From Chitinophaga polysaccharea (lineage in GTDB: Bacteria > Bacteroidota > Bacteroidia > Chitinophagales > Chitinophagaceae), in contig NZ_CABFVU010000002.1 in the NCBI RefSeq assembly GCF_902150045.1, positions 360,001 to 424,000 of the forward strand: a stretch of DNA of 64,000 nucleotides. The letters run 5' to 3'. This document shows positions 19,208 to 28,114 of this stretch, one piece after another (the first letter of the stretch is position 1; every line of letters begins with the position of its first letter). A program made the translations under genes and the position numbers. Below the pieces are notes generated by a model. It searched no databases. It saw only the letters and a list, made by a program, of their open reading frames with translations, and was not told where the DNA came from.

Positions 19208-20053
19208 GCCGGCAAGGAGGTAGTAGTAGAAGAATACCAGCAGCATGGCGATCCTCAACGGGAAAAGAACAAGAAGCCAACTGTTTTACTGGTAGAAGAC
19301 AATGAGGATTTCAGGTTTTACCTGAAAGACAATTTACAGGAACATTTTTGTTTGCTGGAAGCCGCCAATGGAAAGGAAGGATGGCAGAAAGCGCTGGCCT
19401 TGCATCCCGACCTGATTGTGAGCGATGTGAGCATGCCCGAAATGAATGGCCTTGAGCTATGTACAAAAATCAAACAGGATAAAAGAACCTCGCATATCCC
19501 GATTATCCTGCTTACCGCACTGGTAGGAGAAGAGTACCAAATGAAAGGACTGGAAACCGGTGCTAACGACTACCTCTGCAAGCCATTCAATTTTGAAATG
19601 CTGTTGTCTAAGATCAGGAACCTGCTTACTTTGCAAACCACTATCAAGAAAGTATATACGAAACAGGTAGAAGTACAGGTAGCGGATATCAGCATTCAGT
19701 CGGTAGATGAAAAGTTTATGGCCGCAGCACTGGCATTTGTGGAAGAAAACCTGCAGAATGCCAACCTGAGCGTAGCTGAGCTGAGTAAGCATCTTTGCAT
19801 CAGCCGGGTATCGCTGTATAAAAAGATGCTGTTGCTTACCGGCAAAACGCCGGTTGATTTTATACGTTCCATCCGGCTACGGAAAGCGGCGCAGATGCTG
19901 GAAAAGAGCCAGCTGAGCATTGCAGAGATATCTTATGAAGTGGGCTTCAATACCCCACATTATTTCACCAAATCTTTTAAAGCTGAATTCGGGGTATTAC
20001 CATCTGCCTATATCCGGCAGTCCGGTAAAGATTCACCGAAGAAAGCAGGATAA
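19184..20053 (+). pseudogene. C-terminal half of a hybrid two-component regulator (receiver + AraC HTH)
   Basis: From about residue 30 of the open frame the sequence matches the end of SusR-like hybrid two-component systems: receiver domain (PTVLLVEDNEDFRFYL, DLIVSDVSMPEMNG, IILLTALVGEEY, ANDYLCKPFNFE) and a complete AraC DNA-binding domain (LSVAELSKHLCISRVSLYKK, IAEISYEVGFNTPHYFTKSF). The periplasmic sensor, histidine kinase and ATPase, normally ~900 residues, are missing; the first ~20 codons read antisense through the AraC fragment. It could still be translated as a small receiver-HTH protein, but no kinase is attached. GH5 follows 12 bases later, so this regulator probably once controlled that locus. 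Confidence 0.8.
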
Positions 20054-20065
20054 ATTATAGCAGAT

Positions 20066-21088
20066 ATGAAAACGCTAAAATGTTATTTCTTCGTTGCAAT
20101 ATTTCTTGCCGGATTTTTTGCGGAGGCAAAGCCGGCACGGCCTGTATTTACTAACCCTGATGACTATACGTTGCCTGCCGGCTCACCGGTGCAGCGTTAT
20201 GGAGCGCTGCATGTATCAGGCCGTTACCTGAAAGATCAGCATAACAACACCATCACCCTGCGTGGACAAAGCTTCGGTTGGAGCACCTGGTGGCCGCAGT
20301 TCTGGAACCAGGGGGTGGTGAACTGGCTCACCGATGATTTTAAAACAGATATTGTCCGCGCTGCTATGGGGGTAGATGTAAAGCCTGCCTATCTGAACGA
20401 CCGTGCACATCAGCTTGCATTGCTGAAGAACGTGGTGGATGCTGCGCTGGCAAAAGGCAGTTATGTAATTATTGACTGGCACTGTGAAGCATTTCACCAG
20501 AAAGAAGCGGTGGCTTTCTTTAAAGAGATGGCCCAAACTTATGGTCATCATCCGCATATCCTTTATGAGATCATCAACGAGCCCAGTAAAACGCAAACAT
20601 GGGAACAGGTAAAAGCCTACGCCGCCGCAGTGATTGCAGGCATCCGCGCATATGACCCGGATAACATTATCATTGTAGGCTGCCCGCACTGGGACCAAAA
20701 GATCCGTGAAGTAGCAGATGCGCCTTTAACCGGTTACAGTAATATTATGTATACCGTTCATTTTTATGCGGCGTCGCATGGGCAGTGGTTACGGGACGAC
20801 TGCGCCTATGCACTCAGTAAAAATATCCCGGTATTTGTAACGGAGTGCAATGGCTCCGAAGCCACTGGCAGCGGGCGTATCGACTATCCGCAATGGGAAG
20901 CATGGTTTTCTTTCCTGGAAAACAATCAGGTGAGCTGGATCAATTGGTCGGTGTCCGACAAACCAAATGAACTATGTTCTATCCTTTTGCCGGGAGCTCC
21001 TGCCAATGGCGGATGGACAGCCAATCAGCTTACGGAATCAGGAAAGTATATCCGCGCGAAACTGAGGGGATACAGCACCCGTAAATAG
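20066..21088 (+). CDS. Secreted GH5 family glycosidase (cellulase-like)
   Basis: 340 residues with a signal peptide (CYFFVAIFLAGFFAEA). GH5 features are intact: YVIIDWHCEAFHQ, proton donor Glu in HILYEIINEPS, and nucleophile Glu in VFVTECNGS, with IMYTVHFYAA between. The layout and the opening YGALHVSGRYLKDQHNN fit the GH5 subfamily of endoglucanases and related beta-glucanases; the substrate cannot be fixed by reading alone. It sits 12 bases after the truncated regulator, so transcription may now depend on whatever promoter survives there. Its stop abuts the stop of the convergent Pr6Pr gene. Confidence 0.9.
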   Translation: MKTLKCYFFVAIFLAGFFAEAKPARPVFTNPDDYTLPAGSPVQRYGALHVSGRYLKDQHNNTITLRGQSFGWSTWWPQFWNQGVVNWLTDDFKTDIVRAAMGVDVKPAYLNDRAHQLALLKNVVDAALAKGSYVIIDWHCEAFHQKEAVAFFKEMAQTYGHHPHILYEIINEPSKTQTWEQVKAYAAAVIAGIRAYDPDNIIIVGCPHWDQKIREVADAPLTGYSNIMYTVHFYAASHGQWLRDDCAYALSKNIPVFVTECNGSEATGSGRIDYPQWEAWFSFLENNQVSWINWSVSDKPNELCSILLPGAPANGGWTANQLTESGKYIRAKLRGYSTRK

Positions 21089-21727
21089 CTATTTTTTCCG
21101 GGACCACAGTTTTCCTATGCCAATGAATGCGAGGGACATTAAAATAAATAAAACACCCATCAGTGCGGCATTAATCAGCGTTTGCTGCAAACCTATATTG
21201 CCTAAATGGATAAACGGGTAGGGGTAAAAATTTGAAAAGGAACCGCGCACCAGTACAAACAAAAGATAAATAAAAGGATACCACAACCAGGGAAGAAAAT
21301 CCTTCCACCGGAGGGAACTTTTGTTTACAAACACACACCAGTACAAAACAAATAGTACCGGCACTATTACATGCTGTACCTCGTTTAATATCTTTTGTAA
21401 CCCCTCAAATAGCGCAAGCTTCCGGAGTATTATATTATAGATCAGGCCTACAATGGTAATATACACGGCTATCGCGGTAGCAGTGCCTGTACGCGTGAAG
21501 AACCGGCCCCAGCGGCTGTTTGGAGCAACCAGCAGTACCGTGCAGTAAACCGCTACCATGGCGTTGGTAAGCAGGGTGAAGTAACTGAAATACCGGATGA
21601 AATTCTCAAACCATGGAGCGTTGCCGTTGCCGATAGTGATAAAAAACTGTGGAATAAGTGCAAACCAGGCGAAACAGGATAAGATCACCAGGAAGATTTT
21701 TATTGAAATGGGTTTTTGAAGGCTCAT
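21089..21727 (-). CDS. Pr6Pr family membrane protein
   Basis: 212 residues with six hydrophobic helices, opening IFLVILSCFAWFALIPQFFI and including WFENFIRYFSYFTLLTNAMV, a pattern typical of the Pr6Pr (FAR-17a/AIG1-like) integral membrane family. It is an inner-membrane protein of unknown function. Convergent with GH5 and directly adjacent to it, with no terminator between the two stops. Divergent from the methyltransferase gene across a 192-base spacer. Confidence 0.82.
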   Translation of the reverse strand: MSLQKPISIKIFLVILSCFAWFALIPQFFITIGNGNAPWFENFIRYFSYFTLLTNAMVAVYCTVLLVAPNSRWGRFFTRTGTATAIAVYITIVGLIYNIILRKLALFEGLQKILNEVQHVIVPVLFVLYWCVFVNKSSLRWKDFLPWLWYPFIYLLFVLVRGSFSNFYPYPFIHLGNIGLQQTLINAALMGVLFILMSLAFIGIGKLWSRKK

Positions 21728-21856
21728 CTCCCATTAGTATTTATACGAATATAATCATATAATCCCCACTTAGTGTTATTTCAGGTTGAATAAGTTATTT
21801 CTAACTTGCAGCACTGTTTATTTATTCCTGTACTCATTTTTTACAATACCTTCCGG

Positions 21857-21890
21857 AAAAAGGTCAGGATATTTTATCCTGGCCTTTTTT
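21857..21890 (+). terminator. Terminator-like hairpin in a divergent spacer
   Basis: GGTCAGGATA and TATCCTGGCC (one G-T pair) with A5 before and T6 after form a textbook intrinsic terminator. It is unusual because it lies upstream of both flanking genes, 30 bases before the methyltransferase ATG. It may end a short transcript starting within the spacer. Confidence 0.75.
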
Positions 21891-21919
21891 AGCTAAATTT
21901 ATCGGTAGAAAAGAAGGAA

Positions 21920-22747
21920 ATGGAAGTTTTCGGTACCCAGAGTCATACAATAATACATGGAGATGCTTTGCAGGCCCTGCAAACACAGGTGCCGGATCAT
22001 TCAGTGGATCTCATCTTCGCCGATCCTCCCTATAATATCGGTAAAAACTTTAACGGGCATATTGAGAAATGGGATACGGAAGAAGAATACCTTACATGGT
22101 GCTACCAGTGGCTGGATCTTTGTATCAGGAAGCTCAAACCGACTGGTTGCTTCTATGTAATGACGGCTACCCAGTTTATGCCATATTTCGATATTTACCT
22201 GCGTGGAAAAATAAATATCCTGTCCCGTATTGTATGGAGCTACGATAGCTCCGGCGTACAGGCCCGGAAATATTTTGGGTCTATGTATGAGCCCATCCTG
22301 TTTTGCGTGAACGATAAAAGTAATTACACTTTCAACGCTGCCGATATACTGGTTGAAGCAAAAACCGGCGCAAAAAGAAAGCTGATCGACTACCGCAAAA
22401 GCACGCCTGCTGCCTATAACACGCAAAAGGTGCCGGGGAATGTATGGGACTTTCCACGGGTACGCTACCGCATGGATGAATATGAAAATCATCCCACACA
22501 AAAGCCCGTGGCGCTCCTGGAACGTATTATTAAAGCCAGTTCTAATCCCGGCGACAGGATACTGGATCCTTTTTCTGGTACTTTTACCACCTGCGCTGTG
22601 GCCAAAGCCCTGGGAAGGAACTGCACCGGTATTGAGATGCAGGAAGAATATATAAAGATCGGGCTGAGAAGATTGCAGCTCGCTGAAGAATACAAGGGAG
22701 AAAAATTACAACGTGAAATGCGCTCCTTTGAAAACGGTATTATCTAA
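21920..22747 (+). CDS. yhdJ: DNA adenine methyltransferase, YhdJ type
   Basis: 275 residues. Catalytic motif IV is FADPPYNIGKNF (residues ~32-43); the AdoMet-binding motif DPFSGTFTT comes near the C-terminus, giving the beta-class order. Long stretches match E. coli YhdJ as I recall it, such as RIVWSYDSSGVQA, YGSMYEPIL-like, KVPGNVWDFPRVRY and MDEYENHPTQKP. YhdJ methylates adenine in ATGCAT; the same target is inferred here. No restriction enzyme gene lies beside it, so this is an orphan methyltransferase, probably regulatory or protective. Confidence 0.93.
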   Translation: MEVFGTQSHTIIHGDALQALQTQVPDHSVDLIFADPPYNIGKNFNGHIEKWDTEEEYLTWCYQWLDLCIRKLKPTGCFYVMTATQFMPYFDIYLRGKINILSRIVWSYDSSGVQARKYFGSMYEPILFCVNDKSNYTFNAADILVEAKTGAKRKLIDYRKSTPAAYNTQKVPGNVWDFPRVRYRMDEYENHPTQKPVALLERIIKASSNPGDRILDPFSGTFTTCAVAKALGRNCTGIEMQEEYIKIGLRRLQLAEEYKGEKLQREMRSFENGII

Positions 22748-22786
22748 CCACCGTTTCAATAAACAGTGACAAATGAACAGCATCAT

Positions 22787-23824
22787 ATGATCAGACATCT
22801 GAGAACATTTCTGCTCATTGCAGGAAACATATTGTTTTTCTCTTTTAAAGGAATTTCGGAAGATATCCGCTTATCGGTGTTTCAGCTCAACATCTGGCAG
22901 GAGGGAACCGTGGTGCCCGGTGGTTACAATGCTATTGTAGATGAAATAGCTGCTGTAGATGCCGACTTTGTAACATTGAGCGAAGTAAGGAATTATAATA
23001 ACACCCGGCTGTGCGACAGGCTGGTGGCTTCATTGAATGCAAAAGGTAAAAAGTATTATTCTTTTCTGAGCCAGGGCGCGGGGCTGCTTAGCAGGTACCC
23101 GATCACAGACAGCTCTGTTATCTTCAGCGACAATGGCGCAATCTGCAAACTGGTAGCCAATGTGCATGGCCGGGAAGTAGCGGTGTATTCAGCTCATCTC
23201 GATTACCTGAATTATGCAGTGTATCTGCCAAGAGGATATGATGGCGTTACATGGAGAAAAATGGCAGCACCCTGTACTAACCTCGATACTATCATGGCCT
23301 CTAACCTTGCATCCAAAAGGGATGAAGGCGTTGCGGTGTTTTTACAGGCAGCAGCAGATGATATTAGCCGCAACCGGATCGTATTCCTGGGTGGCGATTT
23401 TAATGAGGCCAGTCACCTCGACTGGACCGCTGCCACAAAAGATCTTTACGATCATCATGGTGTGGTTGCGCCCTGGACCTGTTCTGTAATGTTGCAGGAT
23501 AAAGGGTTTAAAGACAGCTATCGGGTTATTTATCCGTCTGCTGTTACCCATCCGGGTTTTACTTTTCCTGCAGATAATAAAGCAGTAGATGTGAAAAACC
23601 TGGCCTGGGCGCCGGATGCAGATGAAAGGGAAAGGATAGATTATATTTATTTTTATCCCGACAAGAAGCTCACCCTGCGAAAGAGCGCCGTGGTAGGCCC
23701 TTCAGGAAGTATTATCAGGAACCGGCGGGAGAAAGAACAGGGGCAGGATTACTTTCTGCCGCCAACCGGTACCTGGCCTACAGATCATAAAGGAGTGCTA
23801 AGTATATTCAGACTAAGTATTTAA
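22787..23824 (+). CDS. Endonuclease/exonuclease/phosphatase family protein, secreted
   Basis: 345 residues from the ATG at 22787, which gives a signal-like N-terminus (HLRTFLLIAGNILFFSF). Metal-dependent EEP fold motifs are visible: LSVFQLNIWQ, DFVTLSEVRN (metal-binding Glu), YSAHLDYLN, FLGGDFNEASH (Asp and Asn) and a closing WPTDHKGVLSIF (Asp-His). Members cleave phosphodiesters or phosphomonoesters in nucleic acids, lipids or sugars; the substrate is unknown, but export points to an extracytoplasmic target. It starts 40 bases after yhdJ and ends at a strong terminator. Confidence 0.87.
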   Translation: MIRHLRTFLLIAGNILFFSFKGISEDIRLSVFQLNIWQEGTVVPGGYNAIVDEIAAVDADFVTLSEVRNYNNTRLCDRLVASLNAKGKKYYSFLSQGAGLLSRYPITDSSVIFSDNGAICKLVANVHGREVAVYSAHLDYLNYAVYLPRGYDGVTWRKMAAPCTNLDTIMASNLASKRDEGVAVFLQAAADDISRNRIVFLGGDFNEASHLDWTAATKDLYDHHGVVAPWTCSVMLQDKGFKDSYRVIYPSAVTHPGFTFPADNKAVDVKNLAWAPDADERERIDYIYFYPDKKLTLRKSAVVGPSGSIIRNRREKEQGQDYFLPPTGTWPTDHKGVLSIFRLSI

Positions 23825-23843
23825 GATATTCCATCTTATTTTT

Positions 23844-23881
23844 GTCCCTGTACAGTTCCGGTTGTACAGGGACTTTATTTT
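23844..23881 (+). terminator. Terminator after the EEP-family gene
   Basis: GTCCCTGTACA and TGTACAGGGAC form a perfect 11-bp stem with an 8-base loop followed by TTTATTTT, 20 bases past the stop and only 13 bases before the next ATG. Confidence 0.88.
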
Positions 23882-23893
23882 AAACCAGGATAT

Positions 23894-24745
23894 ATGGAAT
23901 TAGCCGATCAGAAAATAGTAGCCGCTATTGAAGGCATTTGGCAGGAGGCAGAGGTTTTGTTTGAAAACAATGATCCTGCCCGGTACGCACTGAAGCTGGA
24001 AGAAGCATGGGAGCTATTGCCAGCCCCCAAAGAAGGGTATGAAGAGAGCTATGATATTGCTCTTGCAATTGCGGAAACTTATTTTATTTTAAAAAATCCT
24101 GACGCATTAATACGCTGGGCCAGCATATTGCAGCGGTGCGATCCTGCACGTCCCGGCGATGGCGAACGTGAATTCGTGATGGGGAAAGCACTGTTTGAAA
24201 CCGGTAATATGGAAGGCGCGCGAACGCATTTTACAACTGCTCTGCATAAGTCCAACGGGCGGGTATTTGAAGGCGCTGACGAAAAATACCTCCATGCATT
24301 TCCCGGCCTGGCTGTCCTGGTGGAAAAGCTGCCCGCAGATATTTACGAACAGATAGAGGCTTTATCTGAAGCGGGCAACAACCTGGCCGATGCAGATGAC
24401 TTTGACGGCGCCATTGCCCGGTTCTCCGAAGCGCTGCAACTTCTGCCTCCACCGGCGCAGCATTGGGAAGCCAGTACCTGGTTGTATGCCAGCATAGGCG
24501 ATATGTACTATTTTAAAGGCGATTACCAGGCTGCGGCCAATAACTTTTTTGATGCGCTTAATGGCCCGGATGCACAGGCTAACGGCTTTGTAAACCTGCG
24601 CCTGGGAGAAAGCCTGTTTGAGCTGAAGCAGATGGAGCAATCGCTGGAATATCTTTTAAGGGCGTATATGCTGGAGGGAGAAGAGATTTTTGCAGAAGAA
24701 GATGCCCGTTATTTTGAGTTCCTGAGAACAAGGGTACAGTTATAG
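23894..24745 (+). CDS. TPR-like protein, unknown function
   Basis: 283 residues, no signal peptide, strongly acidic. Several TPR-like helical pairs are visible (LALKLEEAWELL-like region near 30-45, FVMGKALFETGNMEGARTHF, ALSEAGNNLADADDFDGAIA, IGDMYYFKGDYQAAANNFFD, LRLGESLFELKQMEQSLEYL). Likely a cytoplasmic protein-interaction scaffold. Its ATG follows the preceding terminator immediately, so it must have a very short leader or a promoter inside that hairpin region (TATTTTTG at 23837-23844 fits -7). It overlaps the convergent gene by six bases. Confidence 0.75.
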   Translation: MELADQKIVAAIEGIWQEAEVLFENNDPARYALKLEEAWELLPAPKEGYEESYDIALAIAETYFILKNPDALIRWASILQRCDPARPGDGEREFVMGKALFETGNMEGARTHFTTALHKSNGRVFEGADEKYLHAFPGLAVLVEKLPADIYEQIEALSEAGNNLADADDFDGAIARFSEALQLLPPPAQHWEASTWLYASIGDMYYFKGDYQAAANNFFDALNGPDAQANGFVNLRLGESLFELKQMEQSLEYLLRAYMLEGEEIFAEEDARYFEFLRTRVQL

Positions 24746-25375
24746 ATCGGGTCTTTCCGCAAATTCATTAATAAGCCGTGCATGATCGCCTAAGGAATAT
24801 ACTGCATCTATCAATGGAGCGTATTTCAGGGTGTAATTGCGGATCATCAGCTGTGAGGCTTCGGTTCTTTCTGTTGGGTTGAATACGCTGCCGGCTTCAT
24901 CGAAAAGGAACCAGTCGCCCTGAACACTGTTGCAGGATTCACAGTGGTTAGACCAGCAGTGATCTTCCTGCGTATTTGACCAGGCCCGCTTATAACGCGG
25001 ATAGTGATCGTTCAGCAGTGTTTGAAGATTTTCAGAAATAGCAGATACCTGCTGGAATACAGTAAAGAAATCCTGGGCCAGCCATACCAGTTCATCCCGC
25101 TCATTCATATCTTTCTCATAAAAATAATTACCCGCAATAGCTATCACACGGTTATGATGCTGGCATTTCCAGCACGGCCTGCCTGCATGTACAATACTTA
25201 TTTCAGTGGGCAGGATAATCGCGGGATGTTTTTCCGGTATCCACCGGGCCACGTCTATCAGCCGGTCGTACCGGTCCTCCGGTAAATACCAGGTATGCGC
25301 TACCTGGTCCCATTGGGCGCCCATAGATGCAGCATGCTCTTTTTCCGCGTTGGGAACATTCAGTAGTAATGACAT
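24740..25375 (-). CDS. DUF5710 domain protein
   Basis: 211 residues. The first ~50 (LLNVPNAEKEHAASMGAQWD, then TWYLPED) match the DUF5710 pattern of nucleic-acid-associated bacterial proteins. Later there are two Cys pairs, CWKCQHH near 68-74 and CWSNHCESC near 140-148, which could bind zinc. No signal peptide. The function is unknown. Convergent with the TPR-like gene, with a six-base overlap of the coding ends. Confidence 0.72.
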   Translation of the reverse strand: MSLLLNVPNAEKEHAASMGAQWDQVAHTWYLPEDRYDRLIDVARWIPEKHPAIILPTEISIVHAGRPCWKCQHHNRVIAIAGNYFYEKDMNERDELVWLAQDFFTVFQQVSAISENLQTLLNDHYPRYKRAWSNTQEDHCWSNHCESCNSVQGDWFLFDEAGSVFNPTERTEASQLMIRNYTLKYAPLIDAVYSLGDHARLINEFAERPDL

Positions 25376-25680
25376 AAGAAGCAGGGTATGACTAAAGACT
25401 CTCGTTAATGAATTTAAGGAAAAAAAGGGGATTTTGGAGATCTGTTTACGATTACTTAACGGACCTGTTCAGATAGTAGCGGCGGAGCGGCCGGTAAGGG
25501 GCAAACAGAGGTTAATCACAACAAAAACATTGGCGATCTTGAAACCTGCTTTGGTATAATAGATACCAGGCAATAACTGGAACGAAGGTATTGATCAGGC
25601 CTTAAAAAGCTGTCAATGCCTTCGTTGTATGCCGGTTGGAATAAGGTTGCGGCAACCATATACGCTGCCTGTGTATATGA
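25376..25680. other. Gene-free spacer with an inverted repeat
   Basis: About 300 bases between two leftward genes. Only one structured element is seen: a 14-base inverted repeat at 25581-25626 (AACGAAGGTATTGA with TCAATGCCTTCGTT, one mismatch, 18-base gap). No T run follows on either strand, so it is not a standard terminator. No reading frame is convincing. Confidence 0.55.
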
Positions 25681-26145
25681 TCAGTATTTATCATCATTGA
25701 TCTCCAGCCAGTATCCGTCCGGGTCGCGGAGATAGATCTGCTGTACGCCATCCACCCTTTTATTTACTGCCCCGGCTTTGCCTGGCCAGTCTTCAAAGGC
25801 GATATTATGTTTTTTCAATACCCCGATGAAGGCCTCCATATCGGGTACGCTAAAGCAAAGATGCGTGTTCTTGTCGTGCGTAGTGGCTTTGGCTGCGCCG
25901 GAAATTACGTGTACATGGCTATGAGGCCCTACCTTAAACCAACTGTGCCTGCCATCTTTGAAAGGCTCTTCCATTGGCTCAAGCCCGATAATATCCCTGT
26001 AAAATTCAGTGCTTATTTTCAGGTCTACAACATACAGCGCCATGTGGTTCAGCGATGGATACTTTTTCGTTTGTCCGTTCATGTGAATAGAAATACCGGT
26101 AAGCGCCAGCAGAAGGAGGCCGCCGGATAATATAAATTTTTTCAT
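25681..26145 (-). CDS. Exported VOC (glyoxalase-like) family protein
   Basis: 154 residues. A hydrophobic N-terminus (ILSGGLLLLALTGISIHM) followed by a VOC domain: LNHMALYVVDLKISTEFYRD, a metal-site-like HSHVHVI, THLCFSVPDME and a closing RDPDGYWLEIND. Typical of glyoxalase/bleomycin-resistance/dioxygenase proteins, but with a signal sequence, so it probably acts in the periplasm. The substrate is unknown. Confidence 0.86.
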   Translation of the reverse strand: MKKFILSGGLLLLALTGISIHMNGQTKKYPSLNHMALYVVDLKISTEFYRDIIGLEPMEEPFKDGRHSWFKVGPHSHVHVISGAAKATTHDKNTHLCFSVPDMEAFIGVLKKHNIAFEDWPGKAGAVNKRVDGVQQIYLRDPDGYWLEINDDKY

Positions 26146-26171
26146 ACAAACAAGATAATCAGCCTAAATGA

Positions 26172-26234
26172 AAAGTGCAAGCGGAAATTGGCTTACCGGT
26201 GAGCCCGGTCCCGGCCAATGTTTGCCTGCACTTT
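26172..26234. repeat. Nested inverted repeat between two leftward genes
   Basis: Outer arms AAAGTGCA and TGCACTTT, middle arms ATTGGC and GGCCAAT, inner arms ACCGG and CCGGT make one long imperfect hairpin of 63 bases, 10 bases after the stop of the minus-strand gene ending at 26245. It probably ends that transcript, although a T run is short. Confidence 0.6.
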
Positions 26235-26244
26235 CAGCAATAGC

Positions 26245-27333
26245 TTAATTCGCTGCTTTAAACGCTACTGATTCGATGACAACATCCAGCTTTTTCAGGG
26301 CTGGCATATCCGAGCGGAGTATTTTATCACCAGTAGCCTGGTCGTATTGTTTGGGATCGCCGGTGTTGTTGGCTTTCAGTATTACGATCACGTTTTTGCC
26401 TTCCAGGGCTCCGCCGTTCCAGCTGGTTACCATACCGCCGTTGGTCCATTCGAAAGCATTCAGTTTAAAGGGGCGGCCGTTTACCTTAATGAGTTTATCC
26501 AACGGATCGCCGGCTTTTATGCCATAAGGCGATTTCCATTTGGAGGGGTAGTGGGAGAAAGTAAGGATGTTGCCATTTTCACCGTCAAACTGTACTTCCA
26601 GTTCATTGTCTGTATCCGGGTATATCAGGTAGGCTTCACCGTCTTTTTCGCCGGAGAGGTTAATCGCGTCATGCTGGGTAACATTGTTGGCTCCGTACAT
26701 TTCTACCAGTTGTTCGGGGGTGCGTACCTGGAACAGAGGGCGTACCTCCCAGTTTCGTGTATCCGCAGCCGGGGTAGCAGCATCTGTGTTGCCTGTTGCT
26801 GCGGCAGCAGTACTTTCATTGCCACCGGATGTGGTGGTAGGTGCGGCGGCTGCTGCCTGGTTGGCAGCGGCAACTTCAGCAATGGTCGCAGGTGGCTTTT
26901 TACCGGTCACCGGTCCTGTATAAGTAGCCAGGAAATCTTTTTTATCATCCAGGAGGGCTTTCACCTCTCCTTTGTATTTATTGGCGGTATAGGTGGCGAT
27001 GGGAAATACGCTGTTGGTTTGAAGCCCCATACTGCGCAGGTTGGCAATAAACCGCTGCCGGTTGCAATCACTGTACTGGTAAAGGTATTTCAGTGCCGCG
27101 TCCAGGGCTACCGGGTCTTTTTTCAGGTCAAAAACAGTGGAGTCGATATCCAGGCCGGCATTACCGCTGCGGGTGAGCTGTTCGGCAATGTACCCCGTGA
27201 TGGAGTCGTGCGGCAGCTGGTAATGGGCGGCCACCCGTGCGGAGAAATCGTCTGCAATATTCTGACTGAGTTTCGTTTGCGCGGTAAGTACTACCGGAAC
27301 GAGCAGGGCAACCAATATGAAAAACCTTTTCAT
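26245..27333 (-). CDS. Secreted hypothetical protein with Ala/Thr-rich linker
   Basis: 362 residues from the ATG at 27333, chosen for its signal peptide (FFILVALLVPVVLTAQ). An N-terminal helical region (~20-150) is joined by a low-complexity Ala/Thr/Pro linker (~165-200) to a C-terminal beta-rich domain (RTPEQLVEMYGANNVTQHDA, ELEVQFDGENGNILTFSHY, DPLDKLIKVNGRPFKLNAFE) that looks like a ligand- or partner-binding module. Several segments recall proteins checking periplasmic state, but no family is recognised. Confidence 0.66.
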   Translation of the reverse strand: MKRFFILVALLVPVVLTAQTKLSQNIADDFSARVAAHYQLPHDSITGYIAEQLTRSGNAGLDIDSTVFDLKKDPVALDAALKYLYQYSDCNRQRFIANLRSMGLQTNSVFPIATYTANKYKGEVKALLDDKKDFLATYTGPVTGKKPPATIAEVAAANQAAAAAPTTTSGGNESTAAAATGNTDAATPAADTRNWEVRPLFQVRTPEQLVEMYGANNVTQHDAINLSGEKDGEAYLIYPDTDNELEVQFDGENGNILTFSHYPSKWKSPYGIKAGDPLDKLIKVNGRPFKLNAFEWTNGGMVTSWNGGALEGKNVIVILKANNTGDPKQYDQATGDKILRSDMPALKKLDVVIESVAFKAAN

Positions 27334-27516
27334 GTGAGCTGTATTGAGAATCTTTAAAACTAACAACGTTAAGTGGTTTGAGATCACTAATTTATATAAT
27401 CTTTGCCACAGCAGTTACCATTACCGCAATAATAGCGGGAAATAGTAAAACGTATGGATACTGAAATATAGTATTTTTAGCAGCAGGGGTGCCAAAGAAA
27501 TGGGACCTGCCATGTT

Positions 27517-28041
27517 TTATGGCCGGGGAGGTATGCTGTCGCGGATCCTGGTAAATATCCCGTACTGCTTTTTTATTTCCGCATACAGGTCATAGTCGGA
27601 CGCGGATTTGATAAAGGAATAATCCGGCTGGTAGTATTGCATAAAAAGTTGCAGGCTGTCGCCGTCGAGCCGGGTCACCTTATTTACCAGCGACGGCGTG
27701 TATATACTGTTGATATACATCTCCTGTTCTTTATTCAATAACATATGCCGGAAGGCTATTTTCTTTTTATTCTTTTTAAACTGCGTAACCTGGTATAGCT
27801 TATGAATATCCACGGCAGTGATCTTGTAAACTTCATACCATTTTGGACGACGGAAAGTCATCTCTTTACTATACTCTTCCCGGAAAGCGGCAGAATCTTT
27901 AAAAAAATTATACTGTACAATATTCACTGTTTTCAGTTGTACGGGTGGTTTTACAGTGGTATCGGCAGGTTTGGTTTGTGCAAAACTGCGGGTGACTGCA
28001 AGGCAGGATAGTAGTATCCATATGCTTAAAACAGGCTTCAT
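27517..28041 (-). CDS. Secreted hypothetical protein (Bacteroidota-specific)
   Basis: 174 residues with signal peptide (WILLSCLAVTRSFA). The rest (YNFFKDSAAFREEYSKEMTF, then RHMLLNKEQEMYINSIYTP and FMQYYQPDYSFIKSASDYDL) resembles the region that follows carboxypeptidase-regulatory domains in many Bacteroidota exported proteins; here that domain is missing. Function unknown. Divergent from the TPM-domain gene. Confidence 0.7.
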   Translation of the reverse strand: MKPVLSIWILLSCLAVTRSFAQTKPADTTVKPPVQLKTVNIVQYNFFKDSAAFREEYSKEMTFRRPKWYEVYKITAVDIHKLYQVTQFKKNKKKIAFRHMLLNKEQEMYINSIYTPSLVNKVTRLDGDSLQLFMQYYQPDYSFIKSASDYDLYAEIKKQYGIFTRIRDSIPPRP

Positions 28042-28114
28042 CAGCAGTTAAAATACTTTTTTCTGCTGAAAGGAAAAATTAAATAAACATATCTTCGGCA
28101 CAGAAAATATCCCG

